Of a DNA stretch of 64,000 nt, positions 35,871 to 44,096 are shown piece after piece; position 1 is the first letter of the stretch, and each line of letters opens with the position of its first letter. The notes beneath the pieces were generated by a model that made no database searches, was not told the DNA's origin, and was given only the letters and a program-made list of their open reading frames with translations. Source of the stretch: CATOSP01 sp965237775 (GTDB lineage Bacteria > Chloroflexota > Dehalococcoidia > Lucifugimonadales > UBA3495); NCBI GenBank assembly GCA_965237775.1, contig OZ250155.1, positions 3,782,001 through 3,846,000 on the forward strand, in the 5' to 3' direction. A program made the translations under genes and the position numbers.

Positions 35871-36018
35871 TGCGTTTGGAAGGACAGACCGCAGGGCTAC
35901 CCCCGCATGGACGGCATGACCCACCTCATTATCACAGAAGCCGGACCGCTGGCAGCGGCTTTCAAGACCGGACAGATATTGATGGCAAATTACGGTACCA
36001 GCACGATCAATACCTTGC

Positions 36019-36196
36019 AAGCGGTACAGTTGGCCCAAGACATGGTGGGAGAACTCACCGTGCACTTTGCCGGCCCCAGTGGTTTGCGAGGCTTATACGT
36101 AATGGTAAAGCGGTACAGTTGGCCCAAGACATGGTGGGAGAACTCACCGTGCACTTTGCCGGCCCCAGTGGTTTGCGAGGCTTATACGTAATGGTA
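36019..36196 (+). repeat. 89-bp tandem duplication in the binding-protein pseudogene
   Basis: The unit starting aagcggtacagttggccc is present twice in direct succession (period 89 bp, about 36019-36107 and 36108-36196). The intact gene has a single copy at about 31214. Since 89 is not divisible by three, it shifts the frame. Confidence 0.93.
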
Positions 36197-36279
36197 AAAA
36201 AGAAGCCCTTCGAAGACCAGGTGGTGCGGAAGGCCGTTAACCTGGCCCTGCACCGCCAGCAAATCAATGACATTCTTAG

Positions 36280-36385
36280 AGACTATCTCAAATCTCTACC
36301 AACCTACCGGCAGGGAGAGAAATCCCCCTCGATCCCCCTTTTGCGAAAGGGGGAGGCATCGCCTTGAGTCGGTTTTGAGATAGTT
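36280..36385. mobile_element. MITE-like element, copy 1 (106 bp)
   Basis: Terminal inverted sequence actatctcaaa (left, 36282-36292) and ttttgagatagt (right), flanked by 6-bp direct repeats tcttag (36274-36279, 36386-36391). The uninterrupted paralogue at ~31373-31395 reads cattcttagtggtggc, which proves a clean insertion with target duplication. The interior holds a C-run/G-run hairpin around ttttgcgaaag. It has no coding capacity. A second copy is at 42476-42571. Confidence 0.92.
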
Positions 36386-36620
36386 TCTTAGTGGTGGCAG
36401 GTTCATGGTGGGGACCCCCTTACCCCCGGGCCGGTGGTACAGCTACACGGCGGAGGAGGCAGAACAGATGCCCGGTTTCCGGGAGCTGAACGGTGAGAAA
36501 CACCCCGATGATATAACCGAATCCCGCCGGCTGCTGACCGAAGCCGGCTATCCTAGTGAGGGGCTCAAGGTGGAGTTGGCTTTCAGAGATTGCTGTGGGT
36601 ACGCTGATTACTCGGCGCTA

Positions 36621-37865
36621 GTACTCAGTCAACGGTAAAATCGGAAGGGTAAAGGCGGTGTAGTTTGGTTCGTGCGTCCCGGGTGTTGAACCGCCAGTTG
36701 ATGGTGGCTCTGGCGTTGTTGCGCTCCGTGACCAGGGCGTCCACTTCCCTCCTTAGGGCCTCCTCGCCGGAGAGCCGCTGCTTCAGGCAGGAGCGGGACA
36801 GCACGCTGAACTCGATCTCCGCCATCCCTTCGACAAGCTCAGGACAGGATTCAGCCAACTCCCGTGCTTGGGGGTGTAGTGGAACTCCAGCCGCCTGGCA
36901 ATCCTGCGGGCTTCCTCAGCCGGGAAAGTCTCGTACAGCGATGCCCGGCGATGGGTGTTCAGATTGTCCAAGACGACCCTTACCACCTCGGCTTCGGGGT
37001 AGGCTTCATCCACCAGCCAGCGCATCCGGCGGGCGAAGTCTTGCATCGTGCGCCGCTCGGTCACTGCCACATGCCGCCAGCCCGCCAACGGCTCACAGGC
37101 CAAGAAGAGGTTGCGGGTACCCTCCCTGCGGTATTCGTAGTCCTGCCGCAGCGGACGTCCCGGCCGGGGCGGGAGCGGCGGCCGGGTCTCGGCCAGCAAC
37201 TGGGTGGATGTCTCGTCAAAGCAGACCACCGGACGTTGGGGATCATGAGGTTCCTCGTACAGATCCAGGACATCCTCCATGTTAGCCACAAATTCCGCGC
37301 TCACCTTAGGGATGCACCACTCCTTCTTCTGCCACGGCTTGAGAGCGTTTTTTTGAGACGCTTTCGGACCCCCTCATGGGACATGGAGGACGCCAACCCC
37401 AACTCCACCACCTTCCCGGCCAACAGCCGCAAAGTCCAGTGGTCATGTCCTTCCGGCGGCGGGCTGCAGGCCAAGGCAATTAGGTGGGCTTCGCCCCGGT
37501 CGTCCAGCTTCCGGGGCCGGTTGGCCTGGGGACGGTCCCGCAAAACCTTCTCCAACCCTTCTTCGGCAAAGCGCTGCTTGACCCGGTATACCGTGCTCAG
37601 AGCCACATCCAAAGCTTCGGCCACTTGGGGCGCGGCCCAACCGTCGCCGCTCTTTAGGAGAATCCGCCCTCTAGCGGTCACTCGGGCTGAGTTTTTGCCA
37701 ACCCGGACCAGTCGCTGGAGCTCTTCCCGTTGTTCCTGTGCCAGCCGCACCGCGTATTTGTCCCTGACCATCACTTCTACCCCCGCCATCAACACTTCCC
37801 ACCAGCCAGGATAGCTCAATTGGCCCCTTTCTTAAACAAATCCCAAGCCCAAGTTGACTGAGTAC
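36621..37865 (-). mobile_element. IS630-family element, copy C (1245 bp)
   Basis: Ends gtactcagtcaac (36621-36633) and gttgactgagtac (37853-37865), TA duplication at 36619-36620 and 37866-37867 within CTAG. The intact binding-protein gene shows the empty-site context (ggcgct[c/a]gt[a/g]gcggacc), so the insertion is proven by comparison. Same length as copy B. Confidence 0.95.
36625..37789 (-). pseudogene. IS630 transposase (copy C), same A7 site and same 23-bp insertion
   Basis: ORF A runs from 37789 to 37301 (MAGVEVMVRDKYAVRL) and ORF B continues after a run of seven A (minus strand, ~37348-37354) into WQKKEWCIPKVSAEFV, FDETSTQLL and LDNLNTHR. The tcctgagcttgtcgaagg-containing 23-bp insertion sits at ~36829-36851 in the same position as in copy B. 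Both lesions are therefore inherited from a common source element. Confidence 0.88.
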
Positions 37866-37940
37866 TAGTGGCGGACCAACTGAGGAATTTTTTGGGCTGG
37901 GAGGTTACGCTGAAGGCTTGGGAGGTTGGCACCGGCTACC

Positions 37941-38278
37941 GCACCGTCGAGGATAACGGCGACTCCCCCTGGTTTGGCTACCAACTGGGGATCGCTGAAG
38001 GACTCAAGCGACCTGCCCGAGCTGCTGAGTTGCTCGGCGAAGGCGGCGGTATCGATGCCGCGAACCGCGGAGGTGTAGGCCTTGCGAATAGCGAAGGTGG
38101 GCCTCAGGCAGCGGTCTATCCGGGCGTAGGCCAGCAGGTTTCCAGCATCGTCCACCACGGCCATGTCTACCTTGCGCCGGTTAGGGTCTGTATTGTAATC
38201 GACGATCATGGCCGCAATCGCGTTCTGGGCCTGTTCCAAACTGATCGTGGGCTTGTTGTACATAACGTCAAACTCCAT
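37941..38278 (-). pseudogene. GlcG/HbpS-type heme-binding family protein, C-terminally truncated
   Basis: From MEFDVMYNKPTISLEQAQNA through MAVVDDAGNLLAYARID, AIRKAYTSAVRG and KPGGVAVILDGAVAG, this is the GlcG/HbpS fold (about 110 of ~140 residues). The last strand region after GAVAG is replaced by sequence from the binding-protein duplicate. Homologues bind heme or small aromatic ligands or are encoded in glycolate clusters; no role can be given here. Confidence 0.78.
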
Positions 38279-38626
38279 GAGGGTGTCGTTGGGAAATCGG
38301 GAGGCCCAATTTGGACCGGGTTGCTGTTCGTTGAGTGGCTAGGCTTGCGGGCCGGTAATGATTTTACCAGGACCCCCCCAGATCTCGCCTTGCCCTTAGA
38401 ATATGTGCGTGATTGTGTAAACCAGCATCCCTCCGCATAGCCCGCTCATGGACCAGGCTATGAATGTGCAGAAACCTTCTCTCAGGCACCTACCGCAAAA
38501 GCGGGGTCGCGGATGTGGCATGTGACCCTCCATTGATGTTTAACCCCTTCGAGTAAACGTCAGGAGTGACCTTGTATGTCAAGGTATTCGTTGGTGATAG
38601 GCAAAACCTCCTTAGAGTCAACAACG
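38279..38626. other. Intergenic, no gene seen
   Basis: No supported coding frame or RNA is seen in this stretch. It ends at two hairpins, 38627-38648 (gtgcaggg/ccctgcac) and the terminator at 38701-38724. Confidence 0.4.
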
Positions 38627-38700
38627 GTGCAGGGCCGAAACCCTGCACTGCTGCTATTACACTCAACTCGACCCAAATTAGCTACTTACCCCAAAAGAAA

Positions 38701-38724
38701 GGTCCCGGTTACGTAACCGGGACC
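38701..38724 (-). terminator. Rho-independent terminator of the small secreted-protein operon
   Basis: A perfect 24-bp palindrome (ggtcccggttac with gtaaccgggacc). On the minus strand it is followed by TTTCTTTT, the canonical U-rich tail. It lies 28 bp past the stop of the gene at 38753-39130. A second hairpin, gtgcaggg/ccctgcac, is at 38627-38648. Confidence 0.85.
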
Positions 38725-38752
38725 GTGTTCATAGGGCAAGATGCCACGAGGC

Positions 38753-39130
38753 TTATTCGTCTTTCCTGTACTTCCGCAGAGGCTCGTCTTCACCGTCTAC
38801 CCATTCCTCAACCCATGTTTCCTTGCCCTCAATGACAGGTGGTGGCTCATCCAGCCCGTAAAATCCGTTGGGGCCGAAGTATCCAACGTGGTCGCCGTCT
38901 TTGTAGACATTGAGAACGCTGTCAGTCTCAAAATCGGCCCTGACCACCTCTCCGACATAGTTCCCGTTCCGATCCACCACCCCTTCCGTGGCAGGCAGTT
39001 GGTTCATGTCGATGATACCATCTGCGCCCTCGCCCGGGAGCAGGGACAGGATGTCTCCCGCTGACACCGTCGCCAAACCCCCCACCAGAACCGCAACCGC
39101 AGCGACTAAGATCAGTACCATGTTCTTCAT
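38753..39130 (-). CDS. Small secreted protein, unknown
   Basis: 125 residues. It begins with a Sec signal peptide (MKNMVLILVAAVAVLVGGLATVSAG, likely cleavage after VSA). The acidic mature part contains GIIDMNQLPATEGVVDRNG and GYFGPNGFYGLDEPPP. A perfect ribosome site, AAGGAGG, lies seven bases before ATG 39130. It is cotranscribed with the gene 12 bp upstream and ends at a textbook terminator. No family recognised. The mature sequence looks like small beta-strand repeats (NYVGEVVRADFETDSVLNVY) that could bind a ligand. Confidence 0.8.
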   Translation of the reverse strand: MKNMVLILVAAVAVLVGGLATVSAGDILSLLPGEGADGIIDMNQLPATEGVVDRNGNYVGEVVRADFETDSVLNVYKDGDHVGYFGPNGFYGLDEPPPVIEGKETWVEEWVDGEDEPLRKYRKDE

Positions 39131-39142
39131 TTCCGAACCTCC

Positions 39143-39469
39143 TTAGCGTTTATGTGATGTCCAATTGGTATAGGCGCAGAGGTTCCAATTGGAACCACTC
39201 TGTTTGTAAGGATTGTATTTAACCTTCAGATGGTTCGCAGGCCTGAGGAATGGGTTGAAGCAAGCTATATTGCCAACAATGGATTTTTTCTTGGATCTCA
39301 CATCGGCCTTGGAGTACCCACCCCCGCTGCCGTGGGAAATCTCAGCCCGAATCCAGGTACATTCGAAGCTGCTAGCGTAGGTATAGCCACCCGCGGAAAT
39401 GACGTGAGCATAGAGCGACCCTGTGGCCGCTATAACCCCGGTCAGAACCACCACCACGGCGATGAACAA
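39143..39469 (-). CDS. Small secreted protein, TTG start, unknown
   Basis: 108 residues. A hydrophobic leader (FIAVVVVLTGVIAATGSLYA) is followed by a mature part rich in Ser/Gly/Lys/aromatics (GGYTYASSFECTWIRAEI, NPYKQSGSNWNLCAYTNW) with three Cys. An in-frame TAG lies just upstream, so the start must be TTG 39469 (or the start was mutated); a G-run precedes it. First gene of a two-gene operon with 38753-39130. IS1380 copy 3 lies 112 bp upstream, so the original promoter distance may have changed. Confidence 0.6.
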   Translation of the reverse strand: MFIAVVVVLTGVIAATGSLYAHVISAGGYTYASSFECTWIRAEISHGSGGGYSKADVRSKKKSIVGNIACFNPFLRPANHLKVKYNPYKQSGSNWNLCAYTNWTSHKR

Positions 39470-39581
39470 CTTGTACCTGATCTACCCCCCTTCAGTATGA
39501 ACCCGGTGGAAGGATAGAGACTGAGGATCGGGATAGCTAGCAGGATTTGTACTACCAAAGGTTGGAAAACCTCCTACTAAC

Positions 39582-41299
39582 CCCGAATCCACCGGTGGAC
39601 ACCGATGGACGGCGTGAGGACAGCGGAAGGGGGGTGAGGAAGTTACAGGCGCGATGATCCGGGCTCGAATTTGGGTAGACGGGAGGCTGGCGGCGGTCTG
39701 CAGGCGCTTTGGGGGGCGCCGATGGCGGCTTACAGTGGCTGTGGTGAGGGGGATGGCGGGATAGGACACGGCAAGAGGCGCTCGCGGACCGGACTGGCGC
39801 GAGTTGGCGGGGCGTTCGGTTGGCCGGATGGCGGGTCAGTAGCGGACAGGAGCAATCAGGCTGGGAGTGGAATGGCTCGCAGTCGGGCCAGGGCGCGACT
39901 GAACTGGGTTTCCCATGGCCAGCGCTGGGGAAGATGCAGGGTGATCCGGCGTGCCGAGCGGGTGATCCGTCCGGCCAAGGCAAAGACCCGTCGTCTGAGG
40001 GTCTTGGTGGTCACGATCTGCTGACCCAGGCCGATGCGGGCTGTCCAGCGGGCCAGGTTGTGGGCCATCACCTGTACCGCCAGCCAGGCGCCGTTGGCAG
40101 CGAAGCGGCCCGAGGGGAGATGGTTCAGCCCCACGCCGTACTTGAGGTCGCGTATCGCATTCTCGATCTCGGCGTGGCGGCGGTGGTCAGCCTCCAGTTC
40201 CAGGGTCTCTCCGTCCCGGTCGGTGATGAAGCCGTGATAGCTGTAGGTGGCGAAGAGAGCCAGTTGGGAACCGGGCGCCGGCTTCACCCGCCGGACGATG
40301 AGCCGCACCGGCGCGGCGTCGGGCTCACTCTGGAAGGGGGTGTAGGTGGTCTCGGCCACATCGGCGCCGTCCATCCAGTAGGGAATCGGCGTCCAGTCCT
40401 CTTCGGGTATCGCCTCGATGAGATTCCGCAGGCGGGTGCGCTGGCGGATGGTGATGGAGAAGCGGACATCCATCCGGCGGCAGACGGCGACCACGGCGTG
40501 GGTATAGAAGCCGCTGTCGGCCCGCACCGTGAGTTGGCCCCTGGCTCCGCCGTAGCGCACCCGCCCCACCGTTTCACGCAGGAAGTGGGCGGCGCCGCGG
40601 GCGGTGTAGGCCCGGCCCTCGCGCAGGCGGGCCATCAGCACGTCGCCGGTTCCGGCGGCGACGGCCAGCAGCGGGTGATAGCCCCGCGCACCGGTGTAGC
40701 CGTGGTGGCGAGCTCCTTCCTTGGCCAGTCCGTAGGTCTCGCAGATGGTGGAGTCCAGGTCGATGGTCAGGGGCCCGTCGCCGGGTCCGGCCCCAGCCTC
40801 CCAGGCCCGGGCCAGCAACTGGCGGCTCACCCGGTCCAGTTGGCGGACGTGGCCCCACCGGAAACTGCGCAGGAAGGTGCCCAAGGTGGAGGGCGCCTTG
40901 ACTACACTGCCCAGGGTGCAGGCTGTCCTGCCGGTGCGCAACACATCGGCATCGTCGATGCAGTCGCCGCCCGCCAGCGCGGAAGCCACCAGCGTCATGA
41001 TCTTGTCGCCGGTGTTGGCTCGGCCTGGGGCCCAGCCCAGGTCCAAGTGCCGGTCAACCAGTTGGGGCAGGCCCAGGTGCAAGGCCAACGTGGCGGGAAG
41101 GATCAGCCCGGCATTGTTGACCAGGCGGTGGTCGTCGAAGGCGATGTGGATGCCGTCGGGGTGGTTGCGTGGTAGCATCTATTGGGTGCTCCTTGTTTCT
41201 GGTTGGTTTTCTGTCTCGAAAACCATTATCCCAGATGCACAGGAGCACTTTCTTACCCATTCAACCCGCCGCGACACTCACCTTTTCGGTGGATTCGGG
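39582..41299 (-). mobile_element. IS1380-family element, copy 3 (1718 bp)
   Basis: Ends cccgaatccaccg (39582-39594) and cggtggattcggg (41287-41299), 5-bp duplication ctaac at 39577-39581 and 41300-41304. Same orientation as copy 2. All three target duplications fit CTAAG/C (GTTAG being CTAAC on the other strand). Confidence 0.95.
39856..41178 (-). CDS. IS1380-family transposase (copy 3)
   Basis: 440 residues, intact, same motifs as the other two copies; it shares Leu in VASALAGG with copy 2. No lesion seen. Confidence 0.95.
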   Translation of the reverse strand: MLPRNHPDGIHIAFDDHRLVNNAGLILPATLALHLGLPQLVDRHLDLGWAPGRANTGDKIMTLVASALAGGDCIDDADVLRTGRTACTLGSVVKAPSTLGTFLRSFRWGHVRQLDRVSRQLLARAWEAGAGPGDGPLTIDLDSTICETYGLAKEGARHHGYTGARGYHPLLAVAAGTGDVLMARLREGRAYTARGAAHFLRETVGRVRYGGARGQLTVRADSGFYTHAVVAVCRRMDVRFSITIRQRTRLRNLIEAIPEEDWTPIPYWMDGADVAETTYTPFQSEPDAAPVRLIVRRVKPAPGSQLALFATYSYHGFITDRDGETLELEADHRRHAEIENAIRDLKYGVGLNHLPSGRFAANGAWLAVQVMAHNLARWTARIGLGQQIVTTKTLRRRVFALAGRITRSARRITLHLPQRWPWETQFSRALARLRAIPLPA

Positions 41300-41304
41300 C
41301 TAAC

Positions 41305-41786
41305 GAGTCGCAGGGAGACCTCTGTGTTGCTCAGGCAGTTGTAAGGCCATCTCGCTCCAGCCGCAACGCAGCGTCAAAAGCAACGCGTGCCGGATTTCCT
41401 GCTCGGCTAGTCGCCGTCTCCAGCAACTGGTTCTGGGGTAAAGGTATGGCGGTCTCGCCCCGGCTGGTCCAAGGTGTCAACGTGGCCCAAGTCCATCATA
41501 TTTGCGGGCGACTAACGCAACATGGCCCGCAAAGCTCACCCTGACATGGCCGGGCCGGAGGGGCAAGGAAAGTTAATTCTGGGAAATGCCTTCGCTTATC
41601 CCTCCGTTTCTGGGGTTAGGGATAGAGGCATTCTTACCGATCTCGGTAGGGCCGAGTTAGCGTTGAACGTTGTGCAATGTAATAGAGAGCGAATGCATCC
41701 CCAACCCTTCTTCGCAGACCGGTGAACCCTGAAGCGCTACCGGAGACCTGGGATTGGGACCACCCGCCGCAGGTCTCGCTACCCGG
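41305..41786. other. Intergenic, no gene seen
   Basis: I see no recognisable gene between IS1380 copy 3 and the tRNA. A 67-codon plus-strand frame at 41522-41725 has no ribosome site or known motif. Confidence 0.4.
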
Positions 41787-41863
41787 GGGCTGTTAGTTCA
41801 GTTAGGTAGAGCAACGGACTTCTGACCCGGGTTTTGTGGGTTCAATCCCCGCACAGCCCACCA
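41787..41863 (+). tRNA. tRNA-Arg(TCT)-like gene with encoded CCA
   Basis: Acceptor arms gggctgt/acagccc (41787-41793, 41853-41859), discriminator A and CCA (41861-41863). The D arm gttc/gagc, T arm gtggg-ttcaatc-cccgc and anticodon loop cttctga (41819-41825) with anticodon TCT (41821-41823) are all present. Two of the five anticodon-stem pairs are mismatched (A27 with G43 and A31 with C39, against C-G and A-T in the usual ccgga/tccgg stem), the D loop has an extra base and position 37 is G. It may be a decaying or recently duplicated tRNA. Confidence 0.75.
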
Positions 41864-41981
41864 ACCTTCTAGACTGTAGGTAAAGTATTTAGATATACCT
41901 TCAACTTACACTCGTTACCCTTGATGCGCATGGTGGTTGGCACAACTGTCAAAGGACCAAGGAGATAAGTTAACGCGCGTC

Positions 41982-42346
41982 ATGGTTTTGGTGAAAGCGA
42001 CGAGGAAGAGCGAAGCGGGGGTCATGCCCTCGGCGGAACTCCTTGCCGCTATGGGCATTTACAACGAACTACTGGTCTGCGCCGGTATCCTTGTTGCGGG
42101 CGCCGGGCTGCAGCCGTCATCGAAAGGTGAACGAGTGGACTTAAACGGGCCGAGTCGTACTGTTGTCGACGGCCCGTTTGCACAGACCAGCGGGTTGGTC
42201 ACCGGTTTCTGGTTATGCGAGGTCAAGGACATGGCCCACGCAGTTGAATGGGTTAAGTGTTGTCCAAATCTGATGCCCGCCTATAGCGATATCGAGATCC
42301 GCCGGTGCTCGAGGCCACCGACTTCGGGGAAGTCCTCACACCATAG
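41982..42346 (+). pseudogene. YCII/DGPF-domain protein with a late frameshift
   Basis: MVLVKATRKSEAGVMPSAEL, AGAGLQPSSKGERVDL, TVVDGPFAQTSGLVTGFWL and VKCCPNLMPAYSDIEIR are the standard course of a DGPF/YCII-like protein (~120 residues; the DGPF motif is kept). After EIR one base shift is needed to continue VLEATDFGEVLTP and a stop at 42344-42346, the expected end. The ribosome site AAGGAG lies too far (about 19 bases) from this ATG; upstream codons KLTRV in frame suggest that the original start a few codons earlier was lost. Confidence 0.75.
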
Positions 42347-42475
42347 GTTGCCGATCCGGAAGACCGAACTCTAACCTTCCTTCGCTGTCCGCTCTCTTCT
42401 GCACACAGTCGACTCAACTCCACCAGGTTTATACAGGTTCGAGAACCCTCGCTCCGCAGCCCGCGGTGGACTTAG

Positions 42476-42571
42476 AGACTATCTCAAATCTCCACCAACC
42501 TACCGGCAGGGAGAGAAATCCCCCTTTCGCAAAAGGGGGAGGCATCGCCTTGACTCGGTTTTGAGATAGTT
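42476..42571. mobile_element. MITE-like element, copy 2 (96 bp)
   Basis: Same ends as copy 1 (gactatctcaaa and ttttgagatagt) and same interior apart from a ~10-bp difference in the C-run region. It is flanked by acttag at 42470-42475 and 42572-42577. The right-hand repeat is also the left target duplication of the IS701-like element, so the two elements are back to back. Confidence 0.9.
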
Positions 42572-42577
42572 ACTTAG

Positions 42578-44033
42578 CTGGACTTTGTACAAAAACTAGA
42601 CAAAATAAAAGAACAGGGTAAGCTAACTTGGTCTACTCCTTTTGAAAGGACAAGTTATGCTCACCCTGCCGGATGCCATTATATCTTTACTCACGCCCTT
42701 TTCGACGCTGTTTCATCGGAGAACCTGGTTGAAATTCCAACTGCTGCTGGTTGGCGCCATCCTATCCCCTGGCAAGCGAACCGTGACATCGGCGTTGCGC
42801 GTGATGGGACTGGAGGATGACCGGAACTTTGCCAGGTACCATCATGTCCTCAGCCGGGCGGTGTGGCAGCCTCTGCAATTGGGCCGGACCCTGCTGTGGC
42901 TCTTGCTCCAACACTTGGACCAAGGGGATGGCCCCTTGGTGTTCGGCATCGATGAGACTCTGGAGCGGCGGCGGGGCGGGCGTATCAAGGCAAAAGGAAT
43001 TTATCGCGACGGAGTGCGCTCCAGCGGTAGCCATTTCGTCAAAGCCAGCGGTCTGCGCTGGATAAGCTTGATGTGGCTGACCACGATACCCTGGGCCCGC
43101 CGGACCTGGGCGTTGCCTTTTCTGACGGTTCTGGCGCCCTCGGAACGATACTACCGGAAAAGGGGGCGCACCCCCAAGAAGCTCACCGACTGGGCTCGCC
43201 AGATCATCCTCCAACTGCGCCGGTGGCTGCCCCACCGGCCCCTGGTGCTGGTGGCTGACAGCAGCTACGCCGTCTTGGACTTGCTCCACTTCTGCCAAGC
43301 CCTGGCTCAACCCGTTACCTTAATCACCAGGTTGCGGCTGGATGCCGCGCTCTATGAGCCGGCGCCGCCTCGCCAGCCCGGTCAGAACGGCCGCCCCAGG
43401 GTCAAGGGTAAACGGTTGCCCACGCTGAAGGAACTCCTTGACTCTCCGGATACGTGCTGGGCCGAGGCCTCGCCAGCTTGGTATGACGGTACCGTCCGTA
43501 CCGTGGAAGTCGCTTCCCAAACCGCCCTCTGGTACCACTCGGGCAAGCATCCAGTGCCTATTCGATGGGTCCTGATTCGAGACCCCTTGGGGCAATTCCG
43601 TCCCCAAGCGTTGCTGTCCACCGACCTCGCGGCCACCCCGGTCGAGATCGTGGAGTGGTTCGTGTTGCGCTGGCAATTGGAGGTGACATTCCAAGAAGTA
43701 CGCGCTCATTTGGGAGTGGAGACGCAGCGTCAGTGGTCTGATCGGGCCATCGCCCGTACAACACCGGCGCTTTTTGGACTCTTCTCCTGGGTGTCTCTGG
43801 CAGGACACCTGTCTCAGAAAGAACGCCCGGCCATTCCCCGGACGGCAGCTTGGTATGCCAAGCCGCTCCCCACCTTTGCCGATGCCATCGCCTTGGTCCG
43901 AAGGGACCTGTGGCAGGCCTCCGGAAGTTTTTCCATGTCGGATCGCGAACCTGATATCACAAAAGTCCCCACGCCATTGTTCAACCGCCTCATCGGCTCG
44001 CTCGCCTACGCCGCCTGAATGTACAAAGTCCAG
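42578..44033 (+). mobile_element. IS701-like insertion sequence (1456 bp)
   Basis: Inverted ends ctggactttgtac (42578-42590) and gtacaaagtccag (44021-44033), with target duplication cttag at 42573-42577 and 44034-44038. The family call rests on the transposase and the YTAR-type target. It carries a single gene. Confidence 0.85.
42657..44018 (+). CDS. Transposase, IS701/DDE_5-like
   Basis: 453 residues, intact. In order: RNFARYHHVLSRAVWQPLQL, GPLVFGIDETLERRRGGRI (first Asp), RPLVLVADSSYAVLDLL (second Asp) and VEWFVLRWQLEVTFQEVRAH (Glu). ATG 42657 has AAAGGA eight bases upstream; the TTG at 42642 is not needed. It could be placed in IS4 by some schemes. Absence of lesions and perfect ends suggest it is recent. 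Confidence 0.85.
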   Translation: MLTLPDAIISLLTPFSTLFHRRTWLKFQLLLVGAILSPGKRTVTSALRVMGLEDDRNFARYHHVLSRAVWQPLQLGRTLLWLLLQHLDQGDGPLVFGIDETLERRRGGRIKAKGIYRDGVRSSGSHFVKASGLRWISLMWLTTIPWARRTWALPFLTVLAPSERYYRKRGRTPKKLTDWARQIILQLRRWLPHRPLVLVADSSYAVLDLLHFCQALAQPVTLITRLRLDAALYEPAPPRQPGQNGRPRVKGKRLPTLKELLDSPDTCWAEASPAWYDGTVRTVEVASQTALWYHSGKHPVPIRWVLIRDPLGQFRPQALLSTDLAATPVEIVEWFVLRWQLEVTFQEVRAHLGVETQRQWSDRAIARTTPALFGLFSWVSLAGHLSQKERPAIPRTAAWYAKPLPTFADAIALVRRDLWQASGSFSMSDREPDITKVPTPLFNRLIGSLAYAA

Positions 44034-44096
44034 CTTAGTATCTAACGCTGCTGGTCACCTCGCCCAACCGAGAACTGACCTTCCGGTGAGGATGAA

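Larger units (their letters stand above)
35871..37941 (+). pseudogene. Partial duplicate of the ABC binding-protein gene, multiply interrupted
   Basis: It corresponds to roughly 31080-31680 of the intact gene, i.e. only its middle (YPRMDGMTHLIITEAG to YADYSAL and onward). Lesions in order are an 89-bp tandem duplication (36019-36196), a MITE at 36280-36385, and IS630 copy C at 36621-37865. The last piece (37868-37941, ADQLRNFLGWEVTLKAWEV) ends against a truncated GlcG-like gene. Both flanks therefore abut cut genes, so the fragment was inserted into, or joined between, two other genes. Divergence from the intact copy is modest. Confidence 0.92.

Noticed and set aside
36280..36385. MITE being a short derivative of the IS1380 or IS701-like element
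   Set aside because: Target words agree, but the terminal sequences do not match either element.
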